A DNA stretch of 64,000 bases from the NCBI GenBank assembly GCA_016183815.1, contig JACPDW010000008.1, positions 62,001-126,000 on the forward strand, in the 5' to 3' direction. Source of the DNA: Flavobacteriia bacterium (GTDB lineage Bacteria; Bacteroidota; Bacteroidia; Flavobacteriales_D; Crocinitomicaceae). The notes under the pieces were generated by a model. That model was not told where the DNA came from. It made no database searches and saw nothing but the letters and a program-made list of their open reading frames with translations. Position numbers and translations under genes: made by a program. Below are positions 9,624 through 18,296 of the stretch, one piece after another. Each line of letters begins with the position of its first letter. Position 1 is the first letter of the stretch.

Positions 9624-11090
9624 ATGGAAATAAGTGAAAAATTAAGAGAAACAAAAAATTATATAAACGGTAGTTTTAAAGAAAACACTCAAAAAATTAT
9701 GGATATAACCAATCCAGCAACAGGAAAAGTAATATCAAGTTTACAATTATCTACTTTTAAAGAAGTCGATTTGGCTGTACTAGCTGCGAAAAAAGCCTAT
9801 ATTTCCTGGTCTGCATTAACCTATAAAGAAAGGGTTCAAGTTTTTTTTAAATACAGATCCTTGCTAGAAAAAAATATTGAAGAATTGTCTCACCTTATTC
9901 AACTTGAAAATGGAAAAATTTTTTCTGAAGCTAGAGCTGAAGTGGAAAAAGCAATTGAACTTTGTGAATTCGCCGTTTCAATTCCTCAAATCATTCAAAA
10001 TGAAGTACAAGAAGTGAGTAGGGGAGTAGAATGTAGAACAGAACGAAAACCGTTGGGTGTAGTTGCTTCTATAACTCCTTTTAATTTTCCAAATATGGTT
10101 CCTCATTGGAGTATGCCAAACGCTTTAGTTTTAGGTAACACAATGATTATGAAACCTTCTGAATTAGTACCTTTAAGTGTAATGAGAATTGCAGAATTAT
10201 TACAAGAAGCAGGACTACCAGATGGCGTTTTTAATGTGGTCAATGGTGGTGTTGAAGTGGTGGAAGCAATTTGTGATCATCCTGATGTAAAGGCGGTTAG
10301 TTTTGTTGGTTCAACTAAAGTGGCTAAAATTGTGTATCAAAGGGCTACCCATCATTTAAAAAGATGTGTGGCTTTAGGTGGTGCTAAAAATCATTTAATT
10401 GTTTTACCAGATGCTAATACTGAAATGACAGCTTCAAATGTGGTTGCTTCAATGTCTGGTTGTGCTGGTCAAAGATGCATGGCTGCTTCAGTAATGGTTG
10501 CTGTTGATGATGTTCAGACAATTATTGATAAAATGGTTGTGGAAGCCAAAAAAATTATACCTGGTGAAAATGTTGGTCCTGTAATCACTCGTCAAGCTAA
10601 AGAAAGAATTGAAAATTATATAAATGAAGCAGAAAAGAATGGAGCAAAAATTTTGGTTGATGGGAGAAATTATCAAGTATCTGAGAATCCTAATGGTTAT
10701 TTTGTTGGTCCAACAATCATTGACTATGTTACACCAGACATGAGTGTGGCAAAAGAAGAAATTTTTGGTCCTGTAATTTCTATTATTCGAACAAAACATA
10801 TTGATGAAGCCCTAGAAATTGAAAACAGTTCTTTATATGGAAATGCAGCTGCGGTTTTTACACAAAATGGTGCCCATGCTAAATATATTATTGAAAGAGC
10901 AAGTGCTGGAATGATTGGTGTAAATATTGGAGTTCCAGTGCCTCGTGAACCATTTTCTTTCGGTGGTTGGAATGATTCAAAATTTGGTGTCGCAGATATT
11001 ACAGGAAGAAGTTCAATTGAATTTTGGACTCAAAACAAAAAAACTACCATTAAATGGAATGCTGAAGCTAAAACAAATTGGATGAGTTAA
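9624..11090 (+). CDS. mmsA: CoA-acylating methylmalonate/malonate-semialdehyde dehydrogenase
   Basis: 488 residues, the usual length for MmsA-type aldehyde dehydrogenases. The sequence shows SITPFNFPNMVPHW, VSFVGSTKVA, the catalytic Cys in GCAGQRCMAAS, and EEIFGPV. In reductive pyrimidine degradation this enzyme converts malonate semialdehyde (from uracil) or methylmalonate semialdehyde (from thymine), with NAD+ and CoA, to acetyl-CoA or propionyl-CoA. It is first in the operon, directly behind the promoter. Family assignment is secure; the substrate is inferred from the operon. Confidence 0.93.
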   Translation: MEISEKLRETKNYINGSFKENTQKIMDITNPATGKVISSLQLSTFKEVDLAVLAAKKAYISWSALTYKERVQVFFKYRSLLEKNIEELSHLIQLENGKIFSEARAEVEKAIELCEFAVSIPQIIQNEVQEVSRGVECRTERKPLGVVASITPFNFPNMVPHWSMPNALVLGNTMIMKPSELVPLSVMRIAELLQEAGLPDGVFNVVNGGVEVVEAICDHPDVKAVSFVGSTKVAKIVYQRATHHLKRCVALGGAKNHLIVLPDANTEMTASNVVASMSGCAGQRCMAASVMVAVDDVQTIIDKMVVEAKKIIPGENVGPVITRQAKERIENYINEAEKNGAKILVDGRNYQVSENPNGYFVGPTIIDYVTPDMSVAKEEIFGPVISIIRTKHIDEALEIENSSLYGNAAAVFTQNGAHAKYIIERASAGMIGVNIGVPVPREPFSFGGWNDSKFGVADITGRSSIEFWTQNKKTTIKWNAEAKTNWMS

Positions 11091-11128
11091 TTAAATTGAT
11101 TATTGATAGATTGCAAATTAGCAAATAG

Positions 11129-11174
11129 AATCTACAATCTACAATTTATAATCTGCAATTTGTTATCTACAATT
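11129..11174. repeat. Short degenerate tandem repeat between operon genes
   Basis: Four copies of an ATCTACAATT-like decamer lie in the 97-bp gap between the dehydrogenase and aminotransferase genes. A related pattern (TCTAACAATCTAATAATCTAA) occurs in the gap before preT at about 16953-16977. These look like the simple intergenic repeats seen in Bacteroidetes genomes; no function is evident. Confidence 0.5.
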
Positions 11175-11187
11175 AAAAAAAAAGAAT

Positions 11188-12528
11188 ATGACATCAGAAA
11201 AAGAACGAACAATACAGGACAGTTTAGATTATACTATTTTTTCATGGTCTAAACAAGGAGGACTTAGTCCAATAAATATTGAAAAAGCAGAAGGTGTTTA
11301 CATCTATGATAGCACTGGAAAAAGGTATATCGATTTTTCTTCACAATTGATGAACGTAAACATTGGTCATGGTAATCAACGAATAACAGATGCTGTTGTG
11401 AAACAAATGAAAAAAGTTTGTTACGTTCAACCTGGAATGGTTACTGAGCCTAGAAGTGAATTGGGGAAAATTTTAGCAGAAATTACACCAAAAGGTTTAA
11501 CGAAATCATTTTTTACTTTAGGTGGATCTGAAGCAATCGAAAATGCAATAAAATTAGCTCGAATTTATACTGGACGTCATAAAATAATTACGCATTATCA
11601 ATCCTATCACGGAGCAACTTATGGTGCTGCTACTGCGGGTGGTGACCCAAGAAAATTCGCTATGGACTCACAGCAAATTCCAAATGTAATTCATGTTGAA
11701 AATCCCTATTTTTATCGTTGTCCTTGGAATTCTGAAACGATTGAAGAGTGTGGAGAACGTGCAGCAGCTCATTTGGAACGTGTCATTAAATTTGAAAATC
11801 CTAATGCAATTGCAGCGATTTTGTTTGAAGGTGAATCAGGAAGTTCTGGTTGTATCAAATATCCTCCAATGTATCTTAAAAAAGTAAGAGAATTGTGTGA
11901 TAAATATGGAATTTTAATGATTGACGATGAGGTGATGTCTGGTTTTGGTCGCACAGGAAAAATGTTTGCAATTGAACATCACGATGTTTCTCCTGATATA
12001 ATGTGTATGGCAAAGGGAATAACTTCTGGATATCTTCCATTAGGAGCAATGGTGGTTACTGAAAAAATTGCGAATCATTTCAACGATATTCCTTTGGCAT
12101 TAGGTTTAACTTATTCAGCTCATTCTGTTTCATGTGCTGCTGCTGTTGAAAATCTTAAAATCCTTAGAGAAGAAAAAATGACTGAAAATGCTCATGAAAT
12201 GGGTAAATATATTGAAGAACAAGTTGAAAAATTGAAACTTAAACATCCATCTATAGGGGATTTTAGAAATACTGGTCTATTAGGTTGTATAGAATTGGTT
12301 AAAAATAGAAAAACAAAAATTCCTGTAACTCCTTGGAATGCAAAACCTGATGAAATGGAATGTTCCAACAGAATGGCTTCTAAAGTCAGAGAACTTGGTA
12401 TGTTTACCTTTGTGAGATGGAATTGGATATTTATTGCTCCACCTCTTTGCATAACAAAATCTGAAATTGATGAAGGTTTAGCAATTATTTCTCAAGTAAT
12501 CGCTATTGCTGACGAATATTGTGAATGA
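11188..12528 (+). CDS. Class III aminotransferase, probably beta-alanine transaminase
   Basis: 446 residues with the fold-type I signatures: TLGGSEAIENAIKLAR, the acidic cofactor site LMIDDEVMSGFGRTG, and the PLP lysine in MAKGITSGYLPLGA. In this operon it would transfer the amino group of beta-alanine (or beta-aminoisobutyrate) to pyruvate or 2-oxoglutarate, giving malonate (or methylmalonate) semialdehyde for the dehydrogenase upstream. Exact acceptor unknown. Confidence 0.9.
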   Translation: MTSEKERTIQDSLDYTIFSWSKQGGLSPINIEKAEGVYIYDSTGKRYIDFSSQLMNVNIGHGNQRITDAVVKQMKKVCYVQPGMVTEPRSELGKILAEITPKGLTKSFFTLGGSEAIENAIKLARIYTGRHKIITHYQSYHGATYGAATAGGDPRKFAMDSQQIPNVIHVENPYFYRCPWNSETIEECGERAAAHLERVIKFENPNAIAAILFEGESGSSGCIKYPPMYLKKVRELCDKYGILMIDDEVMSGFGRTGKMFAIEHHDVSPDIMCMAKGITSGYLPLGAMVVTEKIANHFNDIPLALGLTYSAHSVSCAAAVENLKILREEKMTENAHEMGKYIEEQVEKLKLKHPSIGDFRNTGLLGCIELVKNRKTKIPVTPWNAKPDEMECSNRMASKVRELGMFTFVRWNWIFIAPPLCITKSEIDEGLAIISQVIAIADEYCE

Positions 12529-12534
12529 TAAAGC

Positions 12535-14235
12535 ATGAAAGAGGATATTACTGAAATACAAGTTGATTTGACTGGATATTCTCTTTATAGTGAAGATTTA
12601 GCTCCTATTCCCAAAAACAATAGAATGTGGACAAGTACTTCTTTAGCTGCTTTATGGGTAGGAATGGCTGTTTGTATTCCAACTTATCTTCTTGCTTCTT
12701 ATATGATTAAATCAGGTATGAATTGGATAGAATCACTTATTATAATAGCTATTGCAAATGTACTTATTACAATTCCAATGATACTTAATGCTCATGCGGG
12801 AGTGAAATTTGGAATACCATTTCCAGTAATTGCTAGAGCATCTTTTGGTATAAATGGTGTACACATACCATCCATATTAAGGGCATTAGTTGCGTGTGGT
12901 TGGTTTGGAATTCAAACATGGGTTGGTGGCTTGTCTATTCATCAAATTATACAAGTTTTTTCAGAACAACCTGATCAAAATTCAATGGGATTTTCAATGG
13001 TTTTTAGTTTTATTCTATTTTGGTTTATCAATATTTATTTTGTTTGGAAAGGGAATAAAAGTATCAAATGGCTTGAAGAGTTTTCCGCCCCAATTTTAAT
13101 AATTCTTGGAATTGCATTAATCTTTTGGGGCTCATTAAATGCAAATGGTTTTAAAAATGTTTTGTCTCATTGTGATCAACTACAAAAACCAACCGTTTTT
13201 ATGGAAAAATCCAATTCCATCTGGAAAGTTGAAGTTAATTCTTTAGTAAACGCAGAAAATATCTCTAAATCAACCCATTATCAGATAAAAAATGCTCCAA
13301 ATATTTCTGATATTGAATGGAAAAAAATGCCAAAAAATGGAAAATTGTTTTTTGATTATACTGAAAAACCATCAAACATTGAATTTAGATTCAAAAATGA
13401 TAGTCATACCTCTTCTTGGGTTAACGTTCAGCAAGCAAAGGTTTCTGTTTCAAAATCTTGGGAATATATCAAATGGTTGACAATAATGATGGGATTTTGG
13501 GCGACAATGGCAATAAGTATTTCTGACATAAGTAGATATGCACCTAATCAAAGATCTCAAATTAAAGGTCAATTTATTGGACTTCCTGGAACAATGTTTT
13601 TGTTTTCTTTTATTGCGATTTTTGTCACAAGTGCTTCAGCTCTAATATTTAATGATGTTATGATTTCTGAAGATGCTCCTTGGGATCCAGTAACATTGTT
13701 AGGAAAATTTGAAAATCCATGGGTTGTAATTTTTAGTCAACTTTTCATGCTAATTGCCACTTTAAGTACAAATATTGCTGCCAATGTGATTGCTCCTTCA
13801 AATGCTTTCTCCAATATAAATCCTCGTAAAATAAATTTTAAGAAAGGAGGTATAATCACTGGTTTTTTAGGTATATTAACTTGTCCTTGGTGGTTAATGG
13901 ATGACATAAGTTCTATTTTAATTTTTATTAGTGGCTTATTAGGTCCAATATTAGGAATTATGTTATGTGATTATTTTTGGGTTAGGAAAAAAAACTTAGA
14001 TATAAAAGCTTTATTTGATCCTAAGGGTATTTACAGTTACGGACATTTAGGGGTTAATTTAAGAGCCCTTATTGCTTTTTTGATTGGAATATTACTTGCT
14101 TTAATATGGTATGTTGTACCTCAATTAAATCATTTTTCAGATCTTTCTTGGTTTTCAGGATTTATCTTTGCTTTTTTATTGTATAAATTATTAATGAATA
14201 AACAATTTTTAATTAAAAATGGACAAATTTCTTGA
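12535..14235 (+). CDS. NCS1-family nucleobase:cation symporter with inserted extramembrane domain
   Basis: 566 residues, about 70-80 longer than usual NCS1 permeases. Family motifs are clear: MWTSTSLAALWVGM in helix 1, FGIPFPVIARASFGINGVH, WFGIQTW and SDISRYAPNQ in helix 6. Between helices 5 and 6 (residues ~202-312) there is a hydrophilic, beta-rich insertion replacing the short loop of relatives; with LeuT-fold topology this faces the periplasm. Likely substrates are uracil, thymine or cytosine, by operon context. It ends by overlapping the deaminase start by 17 bp. Confidence 0.9.
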   Translation: MKEDITEIQVDLTGYSLYSEDLAPIPKNNRMWTSTSLAALWVGMAVCIPTYLLASYMIKSGMNWIESLIIIAIANVLITIPMILNAHAGVKFGIPFPVIARASFGINGVHIPSILRALVACGWFGIQTWVGGLSIHQIIQVFSEQPDQNSMGFSMVFSFILFWFINIYFVWKGNKSIKWLEEFSAPILIILGIALIFWGSLNANGFKNVLSHCDQLQKPTVFMEKSNSIWKVEVNSLVNAENISKSTHYQIKNAPNISDIEWKKMPKNGKLFFDYTEKPSNIEFRFKNDSHTSSWVNVQQAKVSVSKSWEYIKWLTIMMGFWATMAISISDISRYAPNQRSQIKGQFIGLPGTMFLFSFIAIFVTSASALIFNDVMISEDAPWDPVTLLGKFENPWVVIFSQLFMLIATLSTNIAANVIAPSNAFSNINPRKINFKKGGIITGFLGILTCPWWLMDDISSILIFISGLLGPILGIMLCDYFWVRKKNLDIKALFDPKGIYSYGHLGVNLRALIAFLIGILLALIWYVVPQLNHFSDLSWFSGFIFAFLLYKLLMNKQFLIKNGQIS

Positions 14236-14653
14236 AGCAGCTATAAATGAAGCTAAATTAGGTTTATCAGAAAATGGTATTCCTATTGGTAGTGTATTGG
14301 TTAAAAATGGTGAAATTGTCGGCCGTGGTCATAATAAACGGGTGCAAGATAACGATCCAATGACACATGCTGAAATTGATTGTCTGAGAAATGCTGGAAG
14401 AGTTGGATCTTATAAAGATTCTGTTTTATATTCCACTTTGATGCCTTGTTATTTGTGTGCTGGTGCTGTGGTTCAATTTGGAATTAAAAAAGTATATGCA
14501 GGTGAATCAGAAACTTTTTCTGGAGCAAAAGAATTTATGGAGGCTCATGGTGTTGAAGTAATCGATTTAAAAAGTCAAGAATGTATTGACATGATGAATA
14601 AATTTATTGCTGAAAATCCAAAATTATGGAATGAAGATATTGGGGAATTATAA
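14219..14653 (+). CDS. Cytosine deaminase of the fungal FCY1 type
   Basis: 144 residues of the CDA/nucleoside-deaminase fold with zinc motifs HAEID and PCYLC. The C-terminus (FIAENPKLWNEDIGEL) closely matches yeast FCY1, which ends in a similar W-EDIGE tail, and the GIPIGSVLV...GRGHNKR N-terminus also fits FCY1 rather than TadA. Reaction: cytosine + H2O to uracil + NH3. Sandwiched between permease and dihydropyrimidinase, it would feed cytosine into the uracil pathway. Bacteria more often use the unrelated amidohydrolase CodA. Confidence 0.85.
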   Translation: MDKFLEAAINEAKLGLSENGIPIGSVLVKNGEIVGRGHNKRVQDNDPMTHAEIDCLRNAGRVGSYKDSVLYSTLMPCYLCAGAVVQFGIKKVYAGESETFSGAKEFMEAHGVEVIDLKSQECIDMMNKFIAENPKLWNEDIGEL

Positions 14654-14665
14654 AAAATATAAAAA

Positions 14666-16048
14666 ATGTCAATACTTATAAAAAACGGAAGAATTATAAC
14701 TGCATCTGACGATTATGTTGCAGACATATATATTGAAAATGAATTAATCGTTTCCATCGGAAAAAATTTAAAAATTGTTGCAGAAAAAACAATTGACGCT
14801 ACAAATAAATTAATTTTCCCTGGAGGAATAGATCCTCATGTACATTTAGATATGCCTTTTATGGGAACAAAATCTAGCGATGACTACGAAACTGGTACTA
14901 GAGCAGCTTTGTTTGGAGGCACAACTATGTGTATCGATTTTATTTTGCAAACGCAAGGTGATACTTTATACAATGCTCTAAAAACATGGCAAGAAAAATC
15001 AAAAGGTAAAGCTGTTGGAGATTATTCATACCACATGGCTGTAACAGATTTTAACGAAAATGTAGCAAAAGAAGTTGTTCAATTTATCAAAGAAGAAGGG
15101 ATTACTTCGTTTAAAACATTTATGGCTTATAAAGGTGCATTAATGATTGATGATGGACAGATGGTGCAATTAATGAAAGTTGTAAAAGAAAATGGGGGTT
15201 TAGTTACTGTTCATGCCACAAATGGTGATATGATTGATACTTTAATTGCAAAAAACAAAAAAGAAGGTAATTTAACGCCATTATATCATTATTTGTCTCA
15301 ACCAGAAATTACTGAAGCTGAGGCATCTGGAAGATTTACCGATATGCTATTTTATACTGATTGTCCGGGTTATATCGTTCACATGACTTGCGAGGGAGCT
15401 TTAAATGCTGTAAGAAGAGCCACGCTAAGAAATCAAAAACTTTTTGTTGAAACGTGTTCTCAATATTTGGTATTAGATGCTTCCTTGTATGAAAATGATA
15501 AAGAAGGAGCTAAATGGGTGATGAGCCCACCTTTACGTGAGAAAAAAGATCAAATTGCTTTATGGTCAGGGATTAATCAAGGAATGATACAAGTGGTTGG
15601 TACAGACCATTGTCCGTTTATGTGGGAACAAAAATTGATGGGAAAAGACGATTTCTCTAAAATTCCAAATGGACATCCAGCTATTGAACATCGAGTAGAG
15701 TTGATGTATTCAGAAGGAGTTAGAAAAGGAAAAATTTCATTAAATAAATTCGTAGAAGTTTGTTCCACAAATGCAGCAAAAATTTTCGGTATGTATCCAA
15801 GAAAAGGGACTATTGCAATTGGTTCAGATGCTGATATTGTGATTTTTGATCCAAAAAAGGAACATGAAATTTCAGTAAAAACTCACCACATGAATTGCGA
15901 TTACTCGGGATACGAAGGTTGGAAATTAACTGGTAAAACAGAAACGGTATTATTAAGAGGAAAAATAGCAATAGAAAATGAAAAATGTTTATTAAAAGCA
16001 GGTGATGGAGAATTTATAGCAAGAGGAAAAACAAGTTTAACCATATAA
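14666..16048 (+). CDS. hydA: Dihydropyrimidinase
   Basis: 460 residues of the cyclic amidohydrolase family. Metal ligands are visible: GGIDPHVHLDMPF, the carbamylated-lysine region TSFKTFMAYKGA, VTVHATNG, IVHMTCEGA and VVGTDHCPF. It hydrolyses dihydrouracil/dihydrothymine to N-carbamoyl-beta-alanine or its methyl analogue. It follows the deaminase by 12 bp and precedes the ureidopropionase. Hydantoin may also be a substrate, but the operon points to pyrimidines. Confidence 0.94.
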   Translation: MSILIKNGRIITASDDYVADIYIENELIVSIGKNLKIVAEKTIDATNKLIFPGGIDPHVHLDMPFMGTKSSDDYETGTRAALFGGTTMCIDFILQTQGDTLYNALKTWQEKSKGKAVGDYSYHMAVTDFNENVAKEVVQFIKEEGITSFKTFMAYKGALMIDDGQMVQLMKVVKENGGLVTVHATNGDMIDTLIAKNKKEGNLTPLYHYLSQPEITEAEASGRFTDMLFYTDCPGYIVHMTCEGALNAVRRATLRNQKLFVETCSQYLVLDASLYENDKEGAKWVMSPPLREKKDQIALWSGINQGMIQVVGTDHCPFMWEQKLMGKDDFSKIPNGHPAIEHRVELMYSEGVRKGKISLNKFVEVCSTNAAKIFGMYPRKGTIAIGSDADIVIFDPKKEHEISVKTHHMNCDYSGYEGWKLTGKTETVLLRGKIAIENEKCLLKAGDGEFIARGKTSLTI

Positions 16049-16074
16049 TAATTAACAATTTAAATTAAAACTAT

Positions 16075-16941
16075 ATGCCAAGAATGATTAAATCAGGGCT
16101 CATACAAATGAGTCTTCCAAAAACTGAAGGTGAAGGAACCATTCAGGAAATTTGTGATGCAATGTATGACAAACACATACCATATATTGAAGAAGCAGGA
16201 AAAAAAGGGGTACAAATCTTGTGTTTACAAGAGATTTTTAATACACCATATTTTTGTCCAGGTCAAGACAGTAAATGGTATGCATCAGCGGAAACTGTTC
16301 CAGGACCTACAACAGAAAAACTATCCCATTATGCAAAGAAATATCAAATGGTTATAGTAGTACCTATTTATGAAAAAGAGCAAGCTGGTTTTTTATATAA
16401 TACTGCCGCTGTGATAGATGCTGACGGGACTTATTTAGGTAAATATAGAAAAAATCATATTCCACATACTAATGGATTTTGGGAAAAATTTTTCTTTAAA
16501 CCGGGTAATTTAGGTTACCCTGTATTTCAAACAAAATATGCTAAAATTGGAGTTTATATATGTTATGATCGTCATTTTCCTGATGGTGCAAGATGTTTGG
16601 GGTTAAATGGTGCTGAAATTGTTTATAATCCTTCTGCTACGGTGGCTGGTTTAAGTGAATATTTATGGAAATTGGAGCAACCAGCTCATGCGGCAGCCAA
16701 TGGATATTTTATGGGTTGTATAAATAGAGTTGGAGAAGAAAAACCATGGAATCTTGGGAAATTTTATGGACAATCGTATTTCGTGGATCCAAGAGGTCAA
16801 ATTTTTTCATTAGCTTCAAGGGATAATGATGAACTTTTAATAGCTGATTTTGACTTAGATATGATTGATGAAGTTCGTTCTACTTGGCAATTTTTTAGAG
16901 ATAGAAGACCAGAAACTTATGGCGATATTGTGAAATTGTAA
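16075..16941 (+). CDS. Beta-ureidopropionase (nitrilase superfamily)
   Basis: 288 residues of the carbon-nitrogen hydrolase fold with the catalytic triad Glu (CLQEIFNTPYF), Lys (YRKNHIPH) and Cys (GVYICYDRHFPDGAR). It resembles plant and bacterial N-carbamoyl-beta-alanine amidohydrolases, releasing beta-alanine, CO2 and NH3. It sits exactly one step after dihydropyrimidinase in gene order and in pathway. Confidence 0.93.
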   Translation: MPRMIKSGLIQMSLPKTEGEGTIQEICDAMYDKHIPYIEEAGKKGVQILCLQEIFNTPYFCPGQDSKWYASAETVPGPTTEKLSHYAKKYQMVIVVPIYEKEQAGFLYNTAAVIDADGTYLGKYRKNHIPHTNGFWEKFFFKPGNLGYPVFQTKYAKIGVYICYDRHFPDGARCLGLNGAEIVYNPSATVAGLSEYLWKLEQPAHAAANGYFMGCINRVGEEKPWNLGKFYGQSYFVDPRGQIFSLASRDNDELLIADFDLDMIDEVRSTWQFFRDRRPETYGDIVKL

Positions 16942-16993
16942 CCAATCCAAAAGTCTAACAATCTAATAATCTAAAAGTCAAAAAATAAAAAAT

Positions 16994-18295
16994 ATGATAG
17001 AATATAAAAAACCAAATACTAAAGAGGAGTTTAAGAAGAACTTTAAGGAGAAAAAGCCATTAATGAATAAGACAGAAGCTTTGGTCGAGAGTTCAAAATG
17101 CTTATTTTGTTACGATCCTCCTTGCATGAAAGCTTGTCCTACAAAAATTGATATTCCTTTATTTATTAAACAGATTCATACTGGAAATGTTTATGGTGCA
17201 GCTCAAACCATATATAAATCGAATTGGTTAGGTAATGCTTGTGCTGTTGTTTGTCCTACTGGAGTTTTGTGTGAAGGATCATGTGTCTATACCAAAGAAG
17301 ATATATTGCCTGTTCAAATTGGTAGATTACAACATTTTGCCACGCAGTATATTATTGGAAATCGACTGAAGACATTTGAACAGGGATTTGATATTCAAAA
17401 AAAAGTTGCAATTATTGGCGCAGGACCAGCTGGAATCGCATGTGCTTGTGAATTGAAAACAATAGGATATAAAGTGGACATTTTTGAAACAAAAAGTGCT
17501 CCATCAGGATTAATTTCACATGGAATAGCACCATATAAAATATCTAATGAAGATGCTTTGTTTGAAGTTGAATTTTTAAAAAATCAATTAAATTTTAATA
17601 TTTTTTACAATGAGAAAATTAATTCTAAACAGCAAATAATGGATCTGGAATCTAAGTACGACGCAATTTTTATTGGAGTAGGAATAGGATCAACTGCAAA
17701 TCTAAATATCTCTGGTGAAAATTTAAATAATGTTATTGGAGCTGTTGAGTGGATTGAAAAATTGAGAAAACAAGAGCATCAAACAACAATCGGTGAAAAT
17801 GTCATTGTATTAGGTGGGGGTAATACCGCAATGGATGCTGCAACTGAATCAGCTAAACTTGGTGCAAAAAACGTTGTATTAGCTTATAGAGGATCAAAAG
17901 AAGACATGAAGGCCTATCCATTTGAGTATGAATTGGCTGTTTCTTGTGGAGTTGATGGTCTTTTTTATGCACAACCTATTGAAATATTAGGAAAGGAAAA
18001 AGTAGAAGGTGTACGATTTAAAAATACACTAAATCAAGAGGAATTTATTATAAACTGTGATTTTTTAATTAAAGCAACTGGCCAAGCTAAACACCTGGAA
18101 TTGTTTTCATTAATTGATAATTTAACCATTGATGACAGAAAAAAAATTAAGGTAAATCAAGATACATTTCAAACAACAAATCCTAAATATTTTGCTGGTG
18201 GAGATGCTGTAAATGGTGGGTCTGAAGTTGTTAATGCTGCCTTTGAAGGAAAAATGGCAGGAATAGGTATTCATAATTTTTTAAAAAACAAATAA
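16994..18295 (+). CDS. preT: NAD-dependent dihydropyrimidine dehydrogenase, PreT subunit
   Basis: 433 residues. The N-terminal Fe-S region has CLFCYDPPCMKACPTKIDIP and CAVVCPTGVLCEGSC; two dinucleotide-binding motifs follow (AIIGAGPAGIACA and VIVLGGGNTAMDAA), then a C-terminal FAD motif (YFAGGDAVNGG). This is the NAD(H)/FAD electron-transfer half, equivalent to the N-terminal part of mammalian DPD. It precedes preA by 1 bp, so the two are co-translated. It works with PreA to interconvert uracil/thymine and the dihydro forms. Confidence 0.94.
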   Translation: MIEYKKPNTKEEFKKNFKEKKPLMNKTEALVESSKCLFCYDPPCMKACPTKIDIPLFIKQIHTGNVYGAAQTIYKSNWLGNACAVVCPTGVLCEGSCVYTKEDILPVQIGRLQHFATQYIIGNRLKTFEQGFDIQKKVAIIGAGPAGIACACELKTIGYKVDIFETKSAPSGLISHGIAPYKISNEDALFEVEFLKNQLNFNIFYNEKINSKQQIMDLESKYDAIFIGVGIGSTANLNISGENLNNVIGAVEWIEKLRKQEHQTTIGENVIVLGGGNTAMDAATESAKLGAKNVVLAYRGSKEDMKAYPFEYELAVSCGVDGLFYAQPIEILGKEKVEGVRFKNTLNQEEFIINCDFLIKATGQAKHLELFSLIDNLTIDDRKKIKVNQDTFQTTNPKYFAGGDAVNGGSEVVNAAFEGKMAGIGIHNFLKNK

Positions 18296-18296
18296 A

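Noticed and set aside
11129-11174. Possible CRISPR-like array from short repeats
   Set aside because: Units are only ~10 bp, degenerate and without spacers or cas genes; a simple intergenic repeat.
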